Source of the DNA: Paraburkholderia sp. IMGN_8
GTDB taxonomy: Bacteria; Pseudomonadota; Gammaproteobacteria; Burkholderiales; Burkholderiaceae
Length of the DNA stretch: 64,000 bases
Assembly: GCF_038050405.1 (NCBI RefSeq)
Contig: NZ_CP150900.1
Span: 2,976,001-3,040,000, forward strand
Direction: 5' to 3'
Numbering within the stretch: the stretch's first letter is position 1; each line of letters begins with the position of its first letter. Below the pieces are notes generated by a model that did no database searches, had not been told where the DNA came from, and saw only the letters and a program-made list of their open reading frames with translations. The position numbers and the translations under genes are program-made. Below, one piece after another: positions 8,683 to 17,736 of this stretch.

Positions 8683-10284
8683 TCAGATCACATGAAAACC
8701 GTGCGTGCCGTCGCGGCCGAGTTGCGCGACGAGACCGTATTCCCACTCCAGATACGCGTTCATCGCTTCGCGCGCGTTGTCGGTACCTTCATACGGACGC
8801 CGGTAACGGTCGATGCGCGGCGAAGCCAGCCGCGTCTCGCCGCTTTCGACCGGCAAGCCCGCTTCGATCCACGCGTTCGTGCCGCCGCTCAGCACCTGCA
8901 CCGGCTTGCCGGTCAACGCGGCCAGTTCCGGCGCTGCAAAGCGCGCCAGCAGACTGCTGCCACAAGTCACCACATAGCGTTGCGCGTCGGGCAGCTTGCG
9001 CACGGCGTCATGGAGTTGCGCGCGAATCACGTACCACGCACCCGGAATATGACGCTTCACGTAGTTCGCGCTCGTCGTGAAATCGAGCACGACGGTGCCG
9101 GGCGCCTGCAGCAGCGTCGCCAGCCCGGCGGGCGAAATCTCATCGGCGTCCGGCGGTGTGGGCGCATACCGTGCAGCGGGCGCCGCGCCCCGTTCACTGA
9201 AGTCGGCGGCGCCCAGGCCGTCCACCACGTACACCTCGACGTTCATCTGCGCGAGCCACGATGCGCTCATGTTCGCGCGCACGCCGTCGTTGTCCGCGAG
9301 GATCACGCGCGCGCCGCGCACCGGCGCGAACATGTCGGTTTCCTGCACGAGCTGACCGCCGGGCGCGCTGCGAAAACCGGGCACGTGGCCCGCTTCGTAT
9401 TCTTCCGGCGTACGCACGTCGAAACGATAGACGGTGCGTACCGCTTCGTCGGCCCAGCGGCGCGCTTCGTCACGCGACGTGCGGCCCACTTTCGCGCGAT
9501 CCGCCACCTTGCGCGCAGCGTCGGCGGCGGCCAGACGAACTTCGTCGTCGATATTCGGATCGAAGCGGCGCGAACTGCCGTGCGCGAGCGGCTGACCGGC
9601 GAGCGTCCAGCCGATCGTGCCGTTGCGCAGCGCCGCGACCGGATTGGGCACGCCCGCGTTGATCAGCGACTGCGCGCCGATGATGCTGCGGGTGCGCCCC
9701 GCGCAATTGACGATGATGCGCGTGGCGGGATTCGGCGCCAGCTGCCGTGCGCGCAGCACCAGTTCCGCGCCCGGCACGCTGATACTGCCGGGGATGTTCA
9801 TGGTCTGGTACTCGTCGAAGCGGCGCGCGTCGAGCACCACCGCGTCGGCTTCGCGGTCGAGCAGCGCCTGCACTTGCGGCGCTTCGAGCGACGGCGTATG
9901 CCGCTCGCTTTCGACCAGTTCGCCGAACGCCTTGCTCGGCGCGTTGACGTCCTGGAACAGCTCACCGCCGGCCTTACGCCAGCCTTGCAGACCGCCTTCG
10001 AGCAAGCCGACCCCGGTATAGCCCAGCTCGCTCAAACGGCGCGCGGCGCGTTCGGCGAGACCTTCGCCGTCATCGAACACGACGATCGGCACCGCGAGAC
10101 GCGGCAGACGCAGCGGCGCTTCCAGTTCGAGCCGCGACAGCGGCAGGTTCGCCGCAAAGAGCGGATGACTGCGCGCGTGCGGATCTTCCTCGCGTACGTC
10201 GACGAGCGCGATTTCCTGGCGCTCCAGCAGCGCGCGGCGCACGTCCTTGAATGAAAGGGTACGGAACTCTGTAGCGAAACTCAT
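8683..10284 (-). CDS. Four-domain rhodanese-like sulfurtransferase
   Basis: 533 residues made of four rhodanese domains at about 10-110, 135-235, 265-365 and 385-480. Active-site cysteines are present in domain 2 (C194, NCAGRTRS) and domain 4 (C441, VTCGSSLLAR). Domains 1 (FDDGEG) and 3 (ADNDG) lack the cysteine and are presumably structural. Sulfurtransferases of this kind move sulfane sulfur from persulfides or thiosulfate to acceptors such as thiols or cyanide. The start overlaps the stop of the upstream cysteine-dioxygenase-like gene by four bases (ATGA), so the two are translationally coupled. Within this operon it likely handles sulfane sulfur released from organosulfur compounds. Confidence 0.85.
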   Translation of the reverse strand: MSFATEFRTLSFKDVRRALLERQEIALVDVREEDPHARSHPLFAANLPLSRLELEAPLRLPRLAVPIVVFDDGEGLAERAARRLSELGYTGVGLLEGGLQGWRKAGGELFQDVNAPSKAFGELVESERHTPSLEAPQVQALLDREADAVVLDARRFDEYQTMNIPGSISVPGAELVLRARQLAPNPATRIIVNCAGRTRSIIGAQSLINAGVPNPVAALRNGTIGWTLAGQPLAHGSSRRFDPNIDDEVRLAAADAARKVADRAKVGRTSRDEARRWADEAVRTVYRFDVRTPEEYEAGHVPGFRSAPGGQLVQETDMFAPVRGARVILADNDGVRANMSASWLAQMNVEVYVVDGLGAADFSERGAAPAARYAPTPPDADEISPAGLATLLQAPGTVVLDFTTSANYVKRHIPGAWYVIRAQLHDAVRKLPDAQRYVVTCGSSLLARFAAPELAALTGKPVQVLSGGTNAWIEAGLPVESGETRLASPRIDRYRRPYEGTDNAREAMNAYLEWEYGLVAQLGRDGTHGFHVI

Positions 10285-10889
10285 GGGATCGGGAACTCCT
10301 TCGAAACATTCCAGATATTGGGCAACACGTCGTTCGAGTAGCCCGAGATGAAATTCTTACGGCCGCCGCTTGCCGGATAAACCGAGCGCGTCACCGCGCC
10401 GATATTTGCACCGTACACGTGAATGCTGATCGACGTAAGGTCGCCAAAAGCATTACTGACACGATGAATATCGCCGATGCGCGGCGACACGGCATCCACG
10501 GCGCCGGCGTCCAGACGCCGCGGCGCGCCCTCCTCGACTAAGGTGCCGCCTGGTGCGACGCGATAATCCTGTGCAATTTCCGCGCCACGCAGCACCCCGA
10601 TCAAACCCCATACGGTGTGATCGTGCACCGGTGTCGCTTGCCCCGGTCCCCAGACAAAGCTGACGACCGAGAAACGCTGCCGTGCATCCGCGTACAGCAG
10701 GAATTGCTGATAGCGCTCGGGATCGGGCTGCGCGAAGGCGTCGGGCAACCAGTCGTCGTGGGCGATCAGCTCGCGCAGATGCGCGCCGCCGGCTTCGAGG
10801 AGTTGCGCTTCGAGCACGGCGTCGTCGACAAGGGACGCGATCCGGCCGACGAACGCGCGCAGCCGGTCCGTTCTTAAGGCTTGGGTCAT
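10281..10889 (-). CDS. Cysteine dioxygenase-like cupin (thiol dioxygenase)
   Basis: 202 residues. The three-histidine iron site of bacterial thiol dioxygenases is visible: H89 and H91 in VHDHTVWG and H142 in DIHRVSN. It should oxidise a small thiol (cysteine, or 3-mercaptopropionate as in several bacterial members) to its sulfinate. ATG at 10887-10889 gives the usual family length; the frame stays open to 10985 but that part overlaps the preceding gene. No clear Shine-Dalgarno precedes this ATG. It follows the binding-protein gene by 40 bp and is coupled to the rhodanese gene. Substrate is not decided by sequence. Confidence 0.82.
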   Translation of the reverse strand: MTQALRTDRLRAFVGRIASLVDDAVLEAQLLEAGGAHLRELIAHDDWLPDAFAQPDPERYQQFLLYADARQRFSVVSFVWGPGQATPVHDHTVWGLIGVLRGAEIAQDYRVAPGGTLVEEGAPRRLDAGAVDAVSPRIGDIHRVSNAFGDLTSISIHVYGANIGAVTRSVYPASGGRKNFISGYSNDVLPNIWNVSKEFPIP

Positions 10890-10929
10890 CGAAAGCTCAA
10901 GGAGGGGTGACAGAAATCGGGGAGCCGGC

Positions 10930-11985
10930 TCAGGTGCCGTGGGCGAGCGCGGCGTTGAAGGTGTCGGTCCACAGCAGCGCGACATCGACGCGCCGATCGA
11001 TCACCGCCGCGCGCGCGAAGGTATCGGCAACCTGCTGCTCGCTCGCGATGTCCGCCGCCGTGACGCCGGTGATGCGGCGCGCCTGGCTCTGGTTGCGATA
11101 CAAGGACAGAATTGCTTCTTCCGGCACGCGCAGTTCAGTGGACAACACCTTTGCGTACGCGTCCTGATGCTGGCCGAACCACGTGCAGGCGCGTTGCAGC
11201 CGCACCAGCAGATCCGCGGAAGCGGCGCGCCGTTGCGGGTCGGCCAGCACCGCAGGATGTCCGTAGTACAGGTAATTGCCGGACAGATAACCGTTGGCGT
11301 TTTTCAACACGCGCGCGCCGGCTTGCGAGATCGCGAGCGGCACGTTGTAGCCGTAGATCGCCCATGCATCGAGCGAACCGGCATTGAAGGCGGCAAAACC
11401 GTCGCGCGGCGCGAGCGAGGTCGCCTGGATATCGCTAAACGACAGCCCTGCTTCTTCGAGCATGCGCAGCAGGTAGTAATGCGTGGTGGTCGCGCGCAGA
11501 TAGCCGACGCGCTTACCCTTCAGATCGGCAATCGAACGGATCGTCGAGCCCTTCGGCACCAGCACGACCTGGTTGTTGACGTCGTCCTTGTAGACGGCGA
11601 TCACGCGCACCTGGGCGTTTTGCAGTCGCGCGAAGATCGGCGGAATCTCGCTGCCCGAGGCGATATCGAGCGAGCCGCCGTTCATCGCTTCGATCATCGC
11701 GTTGCCGGACTGGAATTCGGACCAGTCGATCGTGTAAGGCGTATCCGCGAGGCCGGCCGTTTTGAGCAGCGTGGCATCGCCGCCTTTGTAAGTCGCGACA
11801 CGCAGACGGACTTTGCTGAGGTCGAGGTGCAAGTCGTTGTTCCCGGTTGCGGCAGACGCGGCTCGCGCTGCTGCTGGAACCAGGCTCGTGCTTGCGCCGA
11901 GGAGTGCCATGGTTGCCGCGGCCGGCAACGCGGACATAAGCCGGCGGCGCCGGAGCGAAACCGGCGGGTCGAAACGTTGGGTCAT
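10930..11985 (-). CDS. Sulfonate/taurine-type ABC transporter substrate-binding protein (SsuA-like)
   Basis: 351 residues with a long signal peptide beginning SLRRRRLM and ending after a hydrophobic core (AAARAAS), followed by a periplasmic binding domain of the SsuA/NMT1 type (VRLRVATYKGGDATLLK; LKGKRVGYLRATTTHYYLLRML). It should bind an aliphatic sulfonate or similar organosulfur compound in the periplasm. No permease or ATPase gene is next to it, so it must work with components encoded elsewhere or has a sensory/scavenging role. It is 12 bp from the upstream aldolase-like gene. Confidence 0.82.
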   Translation of the reverse strand: MTQRFDPPVSLRRRRLMSALPAAATMALLGASTSLVPAAARAASAATGNNDLHLDLSKVRLRVATYKGGDATLLKTAGLADTPYTIDWSEFQSGNAMIEAMNGGSLDIASGSEIPPIFARLQNAQVRVIAVYKDDVNNQVVLVPKGSTIRSIADLKGKRVGYLRATTTHYYLLRMLEEAGLSFSDIQATSLAPRDGFAAFNAGSLDAWAIYGYNVPLAISQAGARVLKNANGYLSGNYLYYGHPAVLADPQRRAASADLLVRLQRACTWFGQHQDAYAKVLSTELRVPEEAILSLYRNQSQARRITGVTAADIASEQQVADTFARAAVIDRRVDVALLWTDTFNAALAHGT

Positions 11986-11997
11986 GTTGGGAGGCGC

Positions 11998-12834
11998 TCA
12001 GGTCAGTACGTCGGGCTCGGCTTCGACAAGCCCTTCCAGCAGGCTCTCGAACGCAAACAGTGCGCCGCCTGGGCGGCCCATCTGCTCGTGCGTGAGCGTC
12101 GCGACATCGTGTGGAATCGCTTGCGGCGTGCCGGCGGCTTCGGCGAGCAATTGCGCGTGGCAGGCGTTATCGAGCGCGATGTACCACCACGCGGCGGCCT
12201 CGACGCCCGGACCAGCGGTAAGGATGCCGTGATTCTTCAGGATCACCGCGCGACGAACGCCCAGCGCCGCCGCGATGCGCGCGCCTTCATCGGTATCGAG
12301 CACGACACCGCGGAAATCGTCGAACAGCGCGTGGTCCTGATAAAACGCGCAGGAGTCCTGCGTCAGCGGATCGAGTGTGCGGCCGAGTGACGACCACGCT
12401 TTGCCGTAGAGCGAATGCGTGTGCGCCGCCGCGACCACATCGGGACGCGCCTCATGAATCGCCGCATGAATCGCGAAGGCCGCCTGATTCACAGGACCCT
12501 CGCCGATGACGATCTCGCCCTGCGCATTCACCAGCAGCAGATCGGACACGCGGATGCGGCTGAAGTGCTTGCCGAACGGATTGACCCAGAAATGATCGGA
12601 CCATTCCGGATCGCGCGCGGTGATATGACCGGCGAGCCCCTGATCGAAGCCGTAGCGCGCGAACAGACGAAACGCCACTGCGAGGCGTTCTTGCCGATGG
12701 CGGCGTTCATCCGCGATGCTTTCGCGCGGCGGCACGTCGTCGAACCAGAATTTGCGTATGGGTTCGTGGCGCTGGAGCGTCGGTGCCTTGCCCGCAGGCG
12801 TGTTTTTGAGGACGGCGACAGACAGATCGGTCAT
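11998..12834 (-). CDS. Class II aldolase/adducin-family protein
   Basis: 278 residues. The zinc ligands of class II (fuculose-phosphate type) aldolases are present: HTHSLYGKAW (two His) and KNHGILTAGPG (third His). By manual alignment with E. coli FucA, the position of its catalytic Glu73 (before the FHMAAYQSRPD segment) is an alanine here (in FAIHAAIHEARPD). Aldol cleavage is therefore uncertain, and a different lyase or decarboxylase-like activity is possible. It lies 11 bp after the SsuD-like gene inside the sulfur operon, which suggests a C3 or C4 sulfonate or related compound as substrate. ATG start at 12832-12834. Confidence 0.75.
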   Translation of the reverse strand: MTDLSVAVLKNTPAGKAPTLQRHEPIRKFWFDDVPPRESIADERRHRQERLAVAFRLFARYGFDQGLAGHITARDPEWSDHFWVNPFGKHFSRIRVSDLLLVNAQGEIVIGEGPVNQAAFAIHAAIHEARPDVVAAAHTHSLYGKAWSSLGRTLDPLTQDSCAFYQDHALFDDFRGVVLDTDEGARIAAALGVRRAVILKNHGILTAGPGVEAAAWWYIALDNACHAQLLAEAAGTPQAIPHDVATLTHEQMGRPGGALFAFESLLEGLVEAEPDVLT

Positions 12835-12845
12835 TGGGGCTCCGT

Positions 12846-13925
12846 TCAGGCGGCCACGCGCTCGACGCGCGCGATCCGTTCGCGGGTGGCTGGAATCAAT
12901 TCGCGGCCGTAGTCGATGGCGTCTTCGAGCGGATCGAAACCGCGCACGAGGAAGGTCGACACGCCGAGCGCGTAATACTCGGCGAGCGTATCGGCGACCT
13001 GTTCGGGCGTGCCGACGAGAGCGGTCGAATTCGAGCGCCCGCCGATTTCCTTGGCGATGCCGGTCCACAGACGTTCATCGACGCGATCCGATTCACCGGA
13101 CGCCGCCAGCAGACGCCGCGCGCCTTCGCTTTGTGCCGGCCCGCCGACGCCGAGCCCTTGAGCCGCGCGCAGCCGGCGGGTTTCTTCGAGTATGTGATCA
13201 GCGCGTTCCCAGGCGGCGGCTTCGGTGGCGGCGAGAATGGGCCTGAACGACACCGAGAAGCGCACTGTACGGCCGTGCCTGGCGGCTTCGGCGCGCACGC
13301 GGGTGACCTGTTCGCGCACTTGCGCCTTCGATTCGCCCCAAAGCGCGTAGACATCCGCGTGACGGCCGGCGATTTCGAGCGCGGGCGCCGAGGCGCCGCC
13401 GAAGTACACGGGGATATGCGGTTGCTGGACCGGCTTCACTTCGGAGAAGCCTTGTTCGAAGCGGTAGTACTGGCCCGCGTGATCGAAGGGTTTATCTTCG
13501 GTCCAGATACGGCGCAGGATGTGCAGGTATTCGTCGGTGCGGGCGTAGCGTTCGTCATGCGAGAGGTAGTCGCCATCGCGGCGTTGTTCGGCGTCGTCGC
13601 CGCCGGAGATGATGTGGACTGCCAGGCGGCCGCCTGAATAGTGATCGAGTGTTGCCAGCTGGCGCGCGGCGAGGGTCGGCGCCACGAAGCCGGGGCGATG
13701 GGCCAGCATGAAATGGATTTTTTCTGTGACGCTGGCGGCGTGCGCTACTGTCAGGAGCGCGTCGGGGCTCGTCGAATGATGCGGCACGAGGATGCGGTTG
13801 AAGCCCGCTGTCTCGTGCGCGCGGGCGAATTGTTCAATGTAGTTGATGTCGATGCTCGGGCCTTGTGGCGCGTGGGTTTCAGACACCTTGCGGGTCTGGA
13901 TCATGCCGATGAATTCGATTGACAC
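12846..13925 (-). CDS. FMNH2-dependent alkanesulfonate monooxygenase-like protein (SsuD/MsuD family)
   Basis: 359 residues, luciferase-like TIM barrel of the SsuD type, with GFNRILVPHHSTSPDAL, HFMLAHRPGFVAPTLAARQL and the RLAVHIISGGDDAEQRRDGD segment. Family members use reduced FMN and oxygen to cleave the C-S bond of sulfonates, yielding sulfite and an aldehyde; a separate NADPH-FMN reductase is needed, and none is encoded nearby. It is the first gene of the operon. The start is a GTG (13923-13925) behind GGGAGCC. The promoter must lie in 13926-14094, which is AT-rich at its far end. Sulfate-starvation control is expected but no binding site was identified. Confidence 0.85.
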   Translation of the reverse strand: MSIEFIGMIQTRKVSETHAPQGPSIDINYIEQFARAHETAGFNRILVPHHSTSPDALLTVAHAASVTEKIHFMLAHRPGFVAPTLAARQLATLDHYSGGRLAVHIISGGDDAEQRRDGDYLSHDERYARTDEYLHILRRIWTEDKPFDHAGQYYRFEQGFSEVKPVQQPHIPVYFGGASAPALEIAGRHADVYALWGESKAQVREQVTRVRAEAARHGRTVRFSVSFRPILAATEAAAWERADHILEETRRLRAAQGLGVGGPAQSEGARRLLAASGESDRVDERLWTGIAKEIGGRSNSTALVGTPEQVADTLAEYYALGVSTFLVRGFDPLEDAIDYGRELIPATRERIARVERVAA

Positions 13926-14094
13926 TTTTGTGGCTCCCAGGGGGTTTTTTGCCCAGCGGGGCGGTGGCTTTCTTTTGTTCGCTTTTACTGCTGCGGGTGC
14001 TGCTCTGCTCGAGGGGTTAAGGTAGCAGCGCTACATGCGGTTGTTAAATATTGATCAGCCATATCTATATCGGTTTTGCATGTATTGATTTTTC
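13926..14094 (-). promoter_or_regulatory. AT-rich promoter region of the sulfur operon (candidate)
   Basis: Between element B and the GTG start at 13925 lies a stretch much richer in A+T (about 14035-14094) than its surroundings, as expected for the promoter and CysB-type activator region of a sulfur-starvation operon. No individual -35/-10 pair is convincing. Confidence 0.3.
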
Positions 14095-14965
14095 GTTTTT
14101 TTTGCCTGCGCGGCGCTTATGTCTGTGTGCCTGCGGCGTTTGCCTTTCCTTGATTTCTTAGTGGTTTATTAGCGTCGCCCCTGTGCGGGGCAGGCACTTA
14201 CTTTCTTTGCCGCCGCAAAGAAAGTAAGCAAAGAAAGCGGCTTCACACCGCTAATTTTTAAGCGGGTCCCCTGGCTTGGAGGAGGTAGTGGAGCATCTGG
14301 AATCGGTGTTCTCGCACACTCCGCGCTTGTGACAAGGCAGTCATACTTCCGGCGGCGCTGCGCGCGCCGTCGCGGTACTTCCCAACACCGATCGCAGATA
14401 GGCGCCTCCGGCATCATTCTTCCCGCCTCGCACTGCGTGCTCGCGGGAACGGTCTGCCAGGGAAACCAGGGGCTTCGTTTGTGCGTGATTGGGGGCCATC
14501 GGCTTTGCCTCGGCGAGGTGCTGAATGGTGGAAGTGCGGGCCGCTTTGCCGAACGGAATGCGGCTGCAAGTTACGGCAGCGGAGCAAAGGGATGCAGTCG
14601 CGAGTGACGCTAGCACCGCAAAGGCAAGCCGTTACACACGAACCACAGCAGGCGCGAAAAGCGCCCGACGGTTTTGTGAAGTACCGCTACGGCGCGCGCA
14701 GCGCCGCCGGAAGTATGACTGCCTTGTCACCAGCGCGGAGTGTGCGAGGGCACAGATTCCAGATGCTCCACTACCTCCTCCAAGCCAGGGGACCCGCTTA
14801 AGAATTAGCGGGGTGAAGCCGCTTTCTTTGCTTACTTTCTTTGCGGCGGCAAAGAAAGTAAGTGCCTGCCCCGCACAGGGGCGACGCTAATAGACCACTA
14901 AGAAATCAAGGAAAGGCCAACGCCGCAGGCACACAACCAATAGCGCCGCGCAGGCAAAAAAAACC
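14095..14965. repeat. Palindromic dispersed element, copy B
   Basis: About 870 bp. Edges are the clearest of the family: GTTTTTTTTGCCTGCGCGGC at the left and its inverse GCGCAGGCAAAAAAAACC at the right. Arms are about 14095-14381 and 14679-14965; both carry the CTTACTTTCTTTGC/GCAAAGAAAGTAAG hairpin. The centre includes the conserved directional module at about 14410-14545 in the same orientation as copy A. This is the only copy lying between divergent genes, so it separates two promoters rather than two gene ends. Confidence 0.9.
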
Positions 14966-15094
14966 AGCCAGCCATTACGCGCAAATAAACCCGTTCCACG
15001 AACGTGGACATCACCAGGCGATCAGCAAGAAACCAAAACCTTTGCCACAATGCCCCATCGCGCGAAAGCGCAAAAAATAGCAATTGAACAGAAC

Positions 15095-16090
15095 ATGATC
15101 CCTTTCTCGGTCCTAGACCTATCGCCAGTCACCGCAGGTGCCACCCCAGCTGAAGCATTCAAAAACACACTAGACCTGGCGCAGCATGCGGAAAATTGGA
15201 ACTACCACCGCTACTGGCTAGCGGAACACCACAACATGACCGGCATCGCCAGTGCCGCCACCTCAGTGGTGATCGGCTACGTCGCCGGCGGCACCCGGAA
15301 AATCCGCGTCGGCTCCGGCGGCATCATGCTGCCCAACCACGCTCCGCTAGTCATCGCAGAGCAATTCGGTACCCTCGCCTCGCTCTATCCGGATCGCATC
15401 GACCTGGGCCTCGGCCGCGCGCCCGGGACCGATCAGACCACCGCCCGCGCGCTGCGCCGCGATCTGCAAAATAGCGCGGAGTCGTTCCCCGACGACGTCG
15501 TCGAGCTGCAACGCTATTTCGCCGACCCCGTGCCGGGCCAACGCATTCGCGCCGTGCCAGGCGCCGGTCTGCATGTGCCGCTGTGGCTGCTCGGCTCATC
15601 GCTCTACAGCGCGCAACTCGCCGCGGCGCTCGGTCTGCCATTCGCGTTCGCGTCGCACTTCGCGCCCGATCACATGCTCACCGCGCTGCGGCTCTATCGC
15701 GCGCAATTCCGGCCGTCGGCGACACTCGATAAACCCTACGCCATGGTCGGCGTCAATCTGTTCGCCGCCGATACCACCGCCGATGCGCAGCGTCTCTTCA
15801 CGTCGCTGCAACAGCAGTTCATCAACCTGCGCCGCGGTACGCCCGGCCAGTTGCAGCCGCCCGTCGACCGGCTCGAAGCAGCGGAAATGGAGTTGAACAG
15901 CGTCGCGCATTCGCTCGCCTGCACGGTGCTCGGCGATCGCGATGCGGTGCGCGAAGGCCTGCTGTCGGTGATCGAACAAACCGGCGCGGACGAGTTGATG
16001 CTGACCGCGCAAATCTACGATCATGCAGCCCGCCTGCGATCGTTCGAAATCGCCGCGCAAGTGCGCGAGGAATTGATCGGCAGCAGGTAA
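15095..16090 (+). CDS. Luciferase-like flavin monooxygenase (YhbW/MsnO8 type)
   Basis: 331-residue bacterial-luciferase-family protein. It begins with the typical [21 protein letters not shown] and has [44 protein letters not shown] and [12 protein letters not shown] segments of the alkanal-monooxygenase-like single-component subgroup (E. coli YhbW). It probably uses reduced flavin and oxygen; the substrate is unknown. The frame is open from 15050, but the upstream part is repeat-adjacent sequence, and ATG 15095 matches the family start. Divergent from the sulfur operon with element B between them; a link to sulfur metabolism is only positional. Confidence 0.85.
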   Translation: MIPFSVLDLSPVTAGATPAEAFKNTLDLAQHAENWNYHRYWLAEHHNMTGIASAATSVVIGYVAGGTRKIRVGSGGIMLPNHAPLVIAEQFGTLASLYPDRIDLGLGRAPGTDQTTARALRRDLQNSAESFPDDVVELQRYFADPVPGQRIRAVPGAGLHVPLWLLGSSLYSAQLAAALGLPFAFASHFAPDHMLTALRLYRAQFRPSATLDKPYAMVGVNLFAADTTADAQRLFTSLQQQFINLRRGTPGQLQPPVDRLEAAEMELNSVAHSLACTVLGDRDAVREGLLSVIEQTGADELMLTAQIYDHAARLRSFEIAAQVREELIGSR

Positions 16091-16093
16091 CAA

Positions 16094-16123
16094 AAAGGGC
16101 GGCTCTGGCCGCCCTTCTTCTCG
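16094..16123. terminator. Bidirectional intrinsic terminator
   Basis: AAAAA, then a 7-bp stem GGGCGGC/GCCGCCC with a TCTG loop, then TTCTTCT. It is placed in the short gap between the convergent genes ending at 16090 (plus) and 16162 (minus), so it can serve both. Confidence 0.8.
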
Positions 16124-16161
16124 TTGATCGCCTGAGTTCGAGTCCAGACTCGAGTCCGGGC

Positions 16162-17271
16162 TCAGCGGTTCGCCGGCACCGCCGCCAGGCCGTCGAGCAG
16201 CGCCTTATGAAACGCCTGCGGGTCTTGCATCTGCGGCGCGTGTCCCAGCGCCGCGAATTCGACGAGCGTCGCATGCGGAATCGCCTTCGCCGCGGCCTTG
16301 CCCAGTTCCGGGTAATGGCCGATCTTCGCGCGCACCTCGGGCGGCGCTACATCCTTGCCGATAGCCGTGGTGTCCTTCTGACCAATCAGCAGCAGTGTCG
16401 GCATCGGCAACTGGCCCAGTTCGTACACCACCGGCTGCGTGTAAATCATGTCGTACAGCAGCGCGGAATTCCACGCGACGATCTGTTTGCCGGGGCCACG
16501 GTACATCCCTGCCAGCATCTGTACCCACGGTTCATAGTCCGCGCGCCACTGGCCTGCGTAGTAGGTCGACTGCTCGTAGCGGCGGATGCCGTCCGCGGTA
16601 GTCTTCAGCTCGCGCTCATACCATTGGCCGATCGATAGCGACGGCACGCCCTTCGCTTTCCAATCCTCGAGCCCGATCGGGTTGACGAGCACAAGTTGCT
16701 GCGTCTCGTGCGGATACATCAGCGCATAGCGGATCGCGAGCATGCCGCCGGTCGAATGGCCGATCACGGTTGCGTCGGTCACGCCGAGCGATTCGAGCAG
16801 CGCGTGCGTATTGCGCGCCAACTGCTGAAAACTGTACTGATAGTGCTCAGGCTTGCTCGATTTGCAGAAACCGATCTGGTCGGGTGCGATCACGCGGTAG
16901 CCGGCGTCGCTCAGGCGCTGGATCGTCGTTTCCCAGGTCGCCGCGCAGAAGTTCTTGCCGTGCAGCAACACCGCCGTGCGGCCGTTGGCGTGCTCCGGCT
17001 CGATGTCCATGTACGCCATATGCAGCGCCACGCCTTGCGAGGTGAAGTCGTACTGCTCGACCGGCGCCGGATAGTTGAAGCCCTGCAACTCGGGGCCGAA
17101 AGCGGGACCGCCGTTGTCGGCGGCGCCAGTGGCGCCGCCGGCTACGGCCGGACTGGCGGCGCTGGCCGGCGTTGCGGTCGAACCGACCGGTGCAGCCGCG
17201 AAAGCGGCCGGCGCGGCGGCAAGCGCGCAGGCGCTCAGCAAGGCGAACAAAGAATAGCGGCGAAAACTCAT
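16162..17271 (-). CDS. Secreted alpha/beta hydrolase
   Basis: 369 residues: Sec signal peptide (MSFRRYSLFALLSACALAAA, cleavage after about residue 25), an Ala/Gly-rich linker to about residue 60, then an alpha/beta-hydrolase domain. Catalytic features: oxyanion motif LLHGKNFCAATW, nucleophile S173 in GHSTGG, acid in IGQKDTTAIG, histidine in GHAPQMQDP. It probably acts as a periplasmic esterase, lipase-like or C-C hydrolase; the substrate is unknown. An in-frame ATG at 17287-17289 would add six residues, but the signal peptide fits better from 17271. Convergent with the luciferase-like gene, divergent from glgC. Confidence 0.8.
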   Translation of the reverse strand: MSFRRYSLFALLSACALAAAPAAFAAAPVGSTATPASAASPAVAGGATGAADNGGPAFGPELQGFNYPAPVEQYDFTSQGVALHMAYMDIEPEHANGRTAVLLHGKNFCAATWETTIQRLSDAGYRVIAPDQIGFCKSSKPEHYQYSFQQLARNTHALLESLGVTDATVIGHSTGGMLAIRYALMYPHETQQLVLVNPIGLEDWKAKGVPSLSIGQWYERELKTTADGIRRYEQSTYYAGQWRADYEPWVQMLAGMYRGPGKQIVAWNSALLYDMIYTQPVVYELGQLPMPTLLLIGQKDTTAIGKDVAPPEVRAKIGHYPELGKAAAKAIPHATLVEFAALGHAPQMQDPQAFHKALLDGLAAVPANR

Positions 17272-17736
17272 CGACAGGATTTCTTGCAAAGAGAAAGCAA
17301 AGGAAAACGCGCAGGCCGCGCGCCGGCAGTCGCGCTCAAGCCCCGTTCACGAACCGGCGATTCTACGACGCGCCGCCGGACTCCGCTGCCGCGCGCGCAT
17401 GCTCATGGCGGCGTCGGCCGGTTTGGCACACATATTGCGCCGGGCCATCGCGCGCTCAATGTGTCGTGGCGCACGGATGCGTGGCGTGCAAGCGGCGATC
17501 GTGCGCAAGGTGGGAACGCGAGCGGCATCCGCACAATTCAGACTACGCGCCCGCGCCAAATCGGTGCTAGAACTAGCAGACGGAGCCGCAAATACGAAGC
17601 CGTCAGGCAGCACGATCCAGAAGCAGGCAGGAAAGCGAACTAAAACCAGCACAACGGCTAAAAACCAGCGGCCAGAACCACCGGCTAGAACAAGTCCAGC
17701 ATGGCCATCCGGGGGATACAAACCAAGGAGACAGAC
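17272..17736. other. Divergent intergenic region between hydrolase and glgC
   Basis: 465 bp. Frames open through it lack coding character. The first 100 bases next to the hydrolase start are likely its promoter region. Just before glgC a clear AAGGAG is present at about 17725-17730. Nothing else recognisable. Confidence 0.5.
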
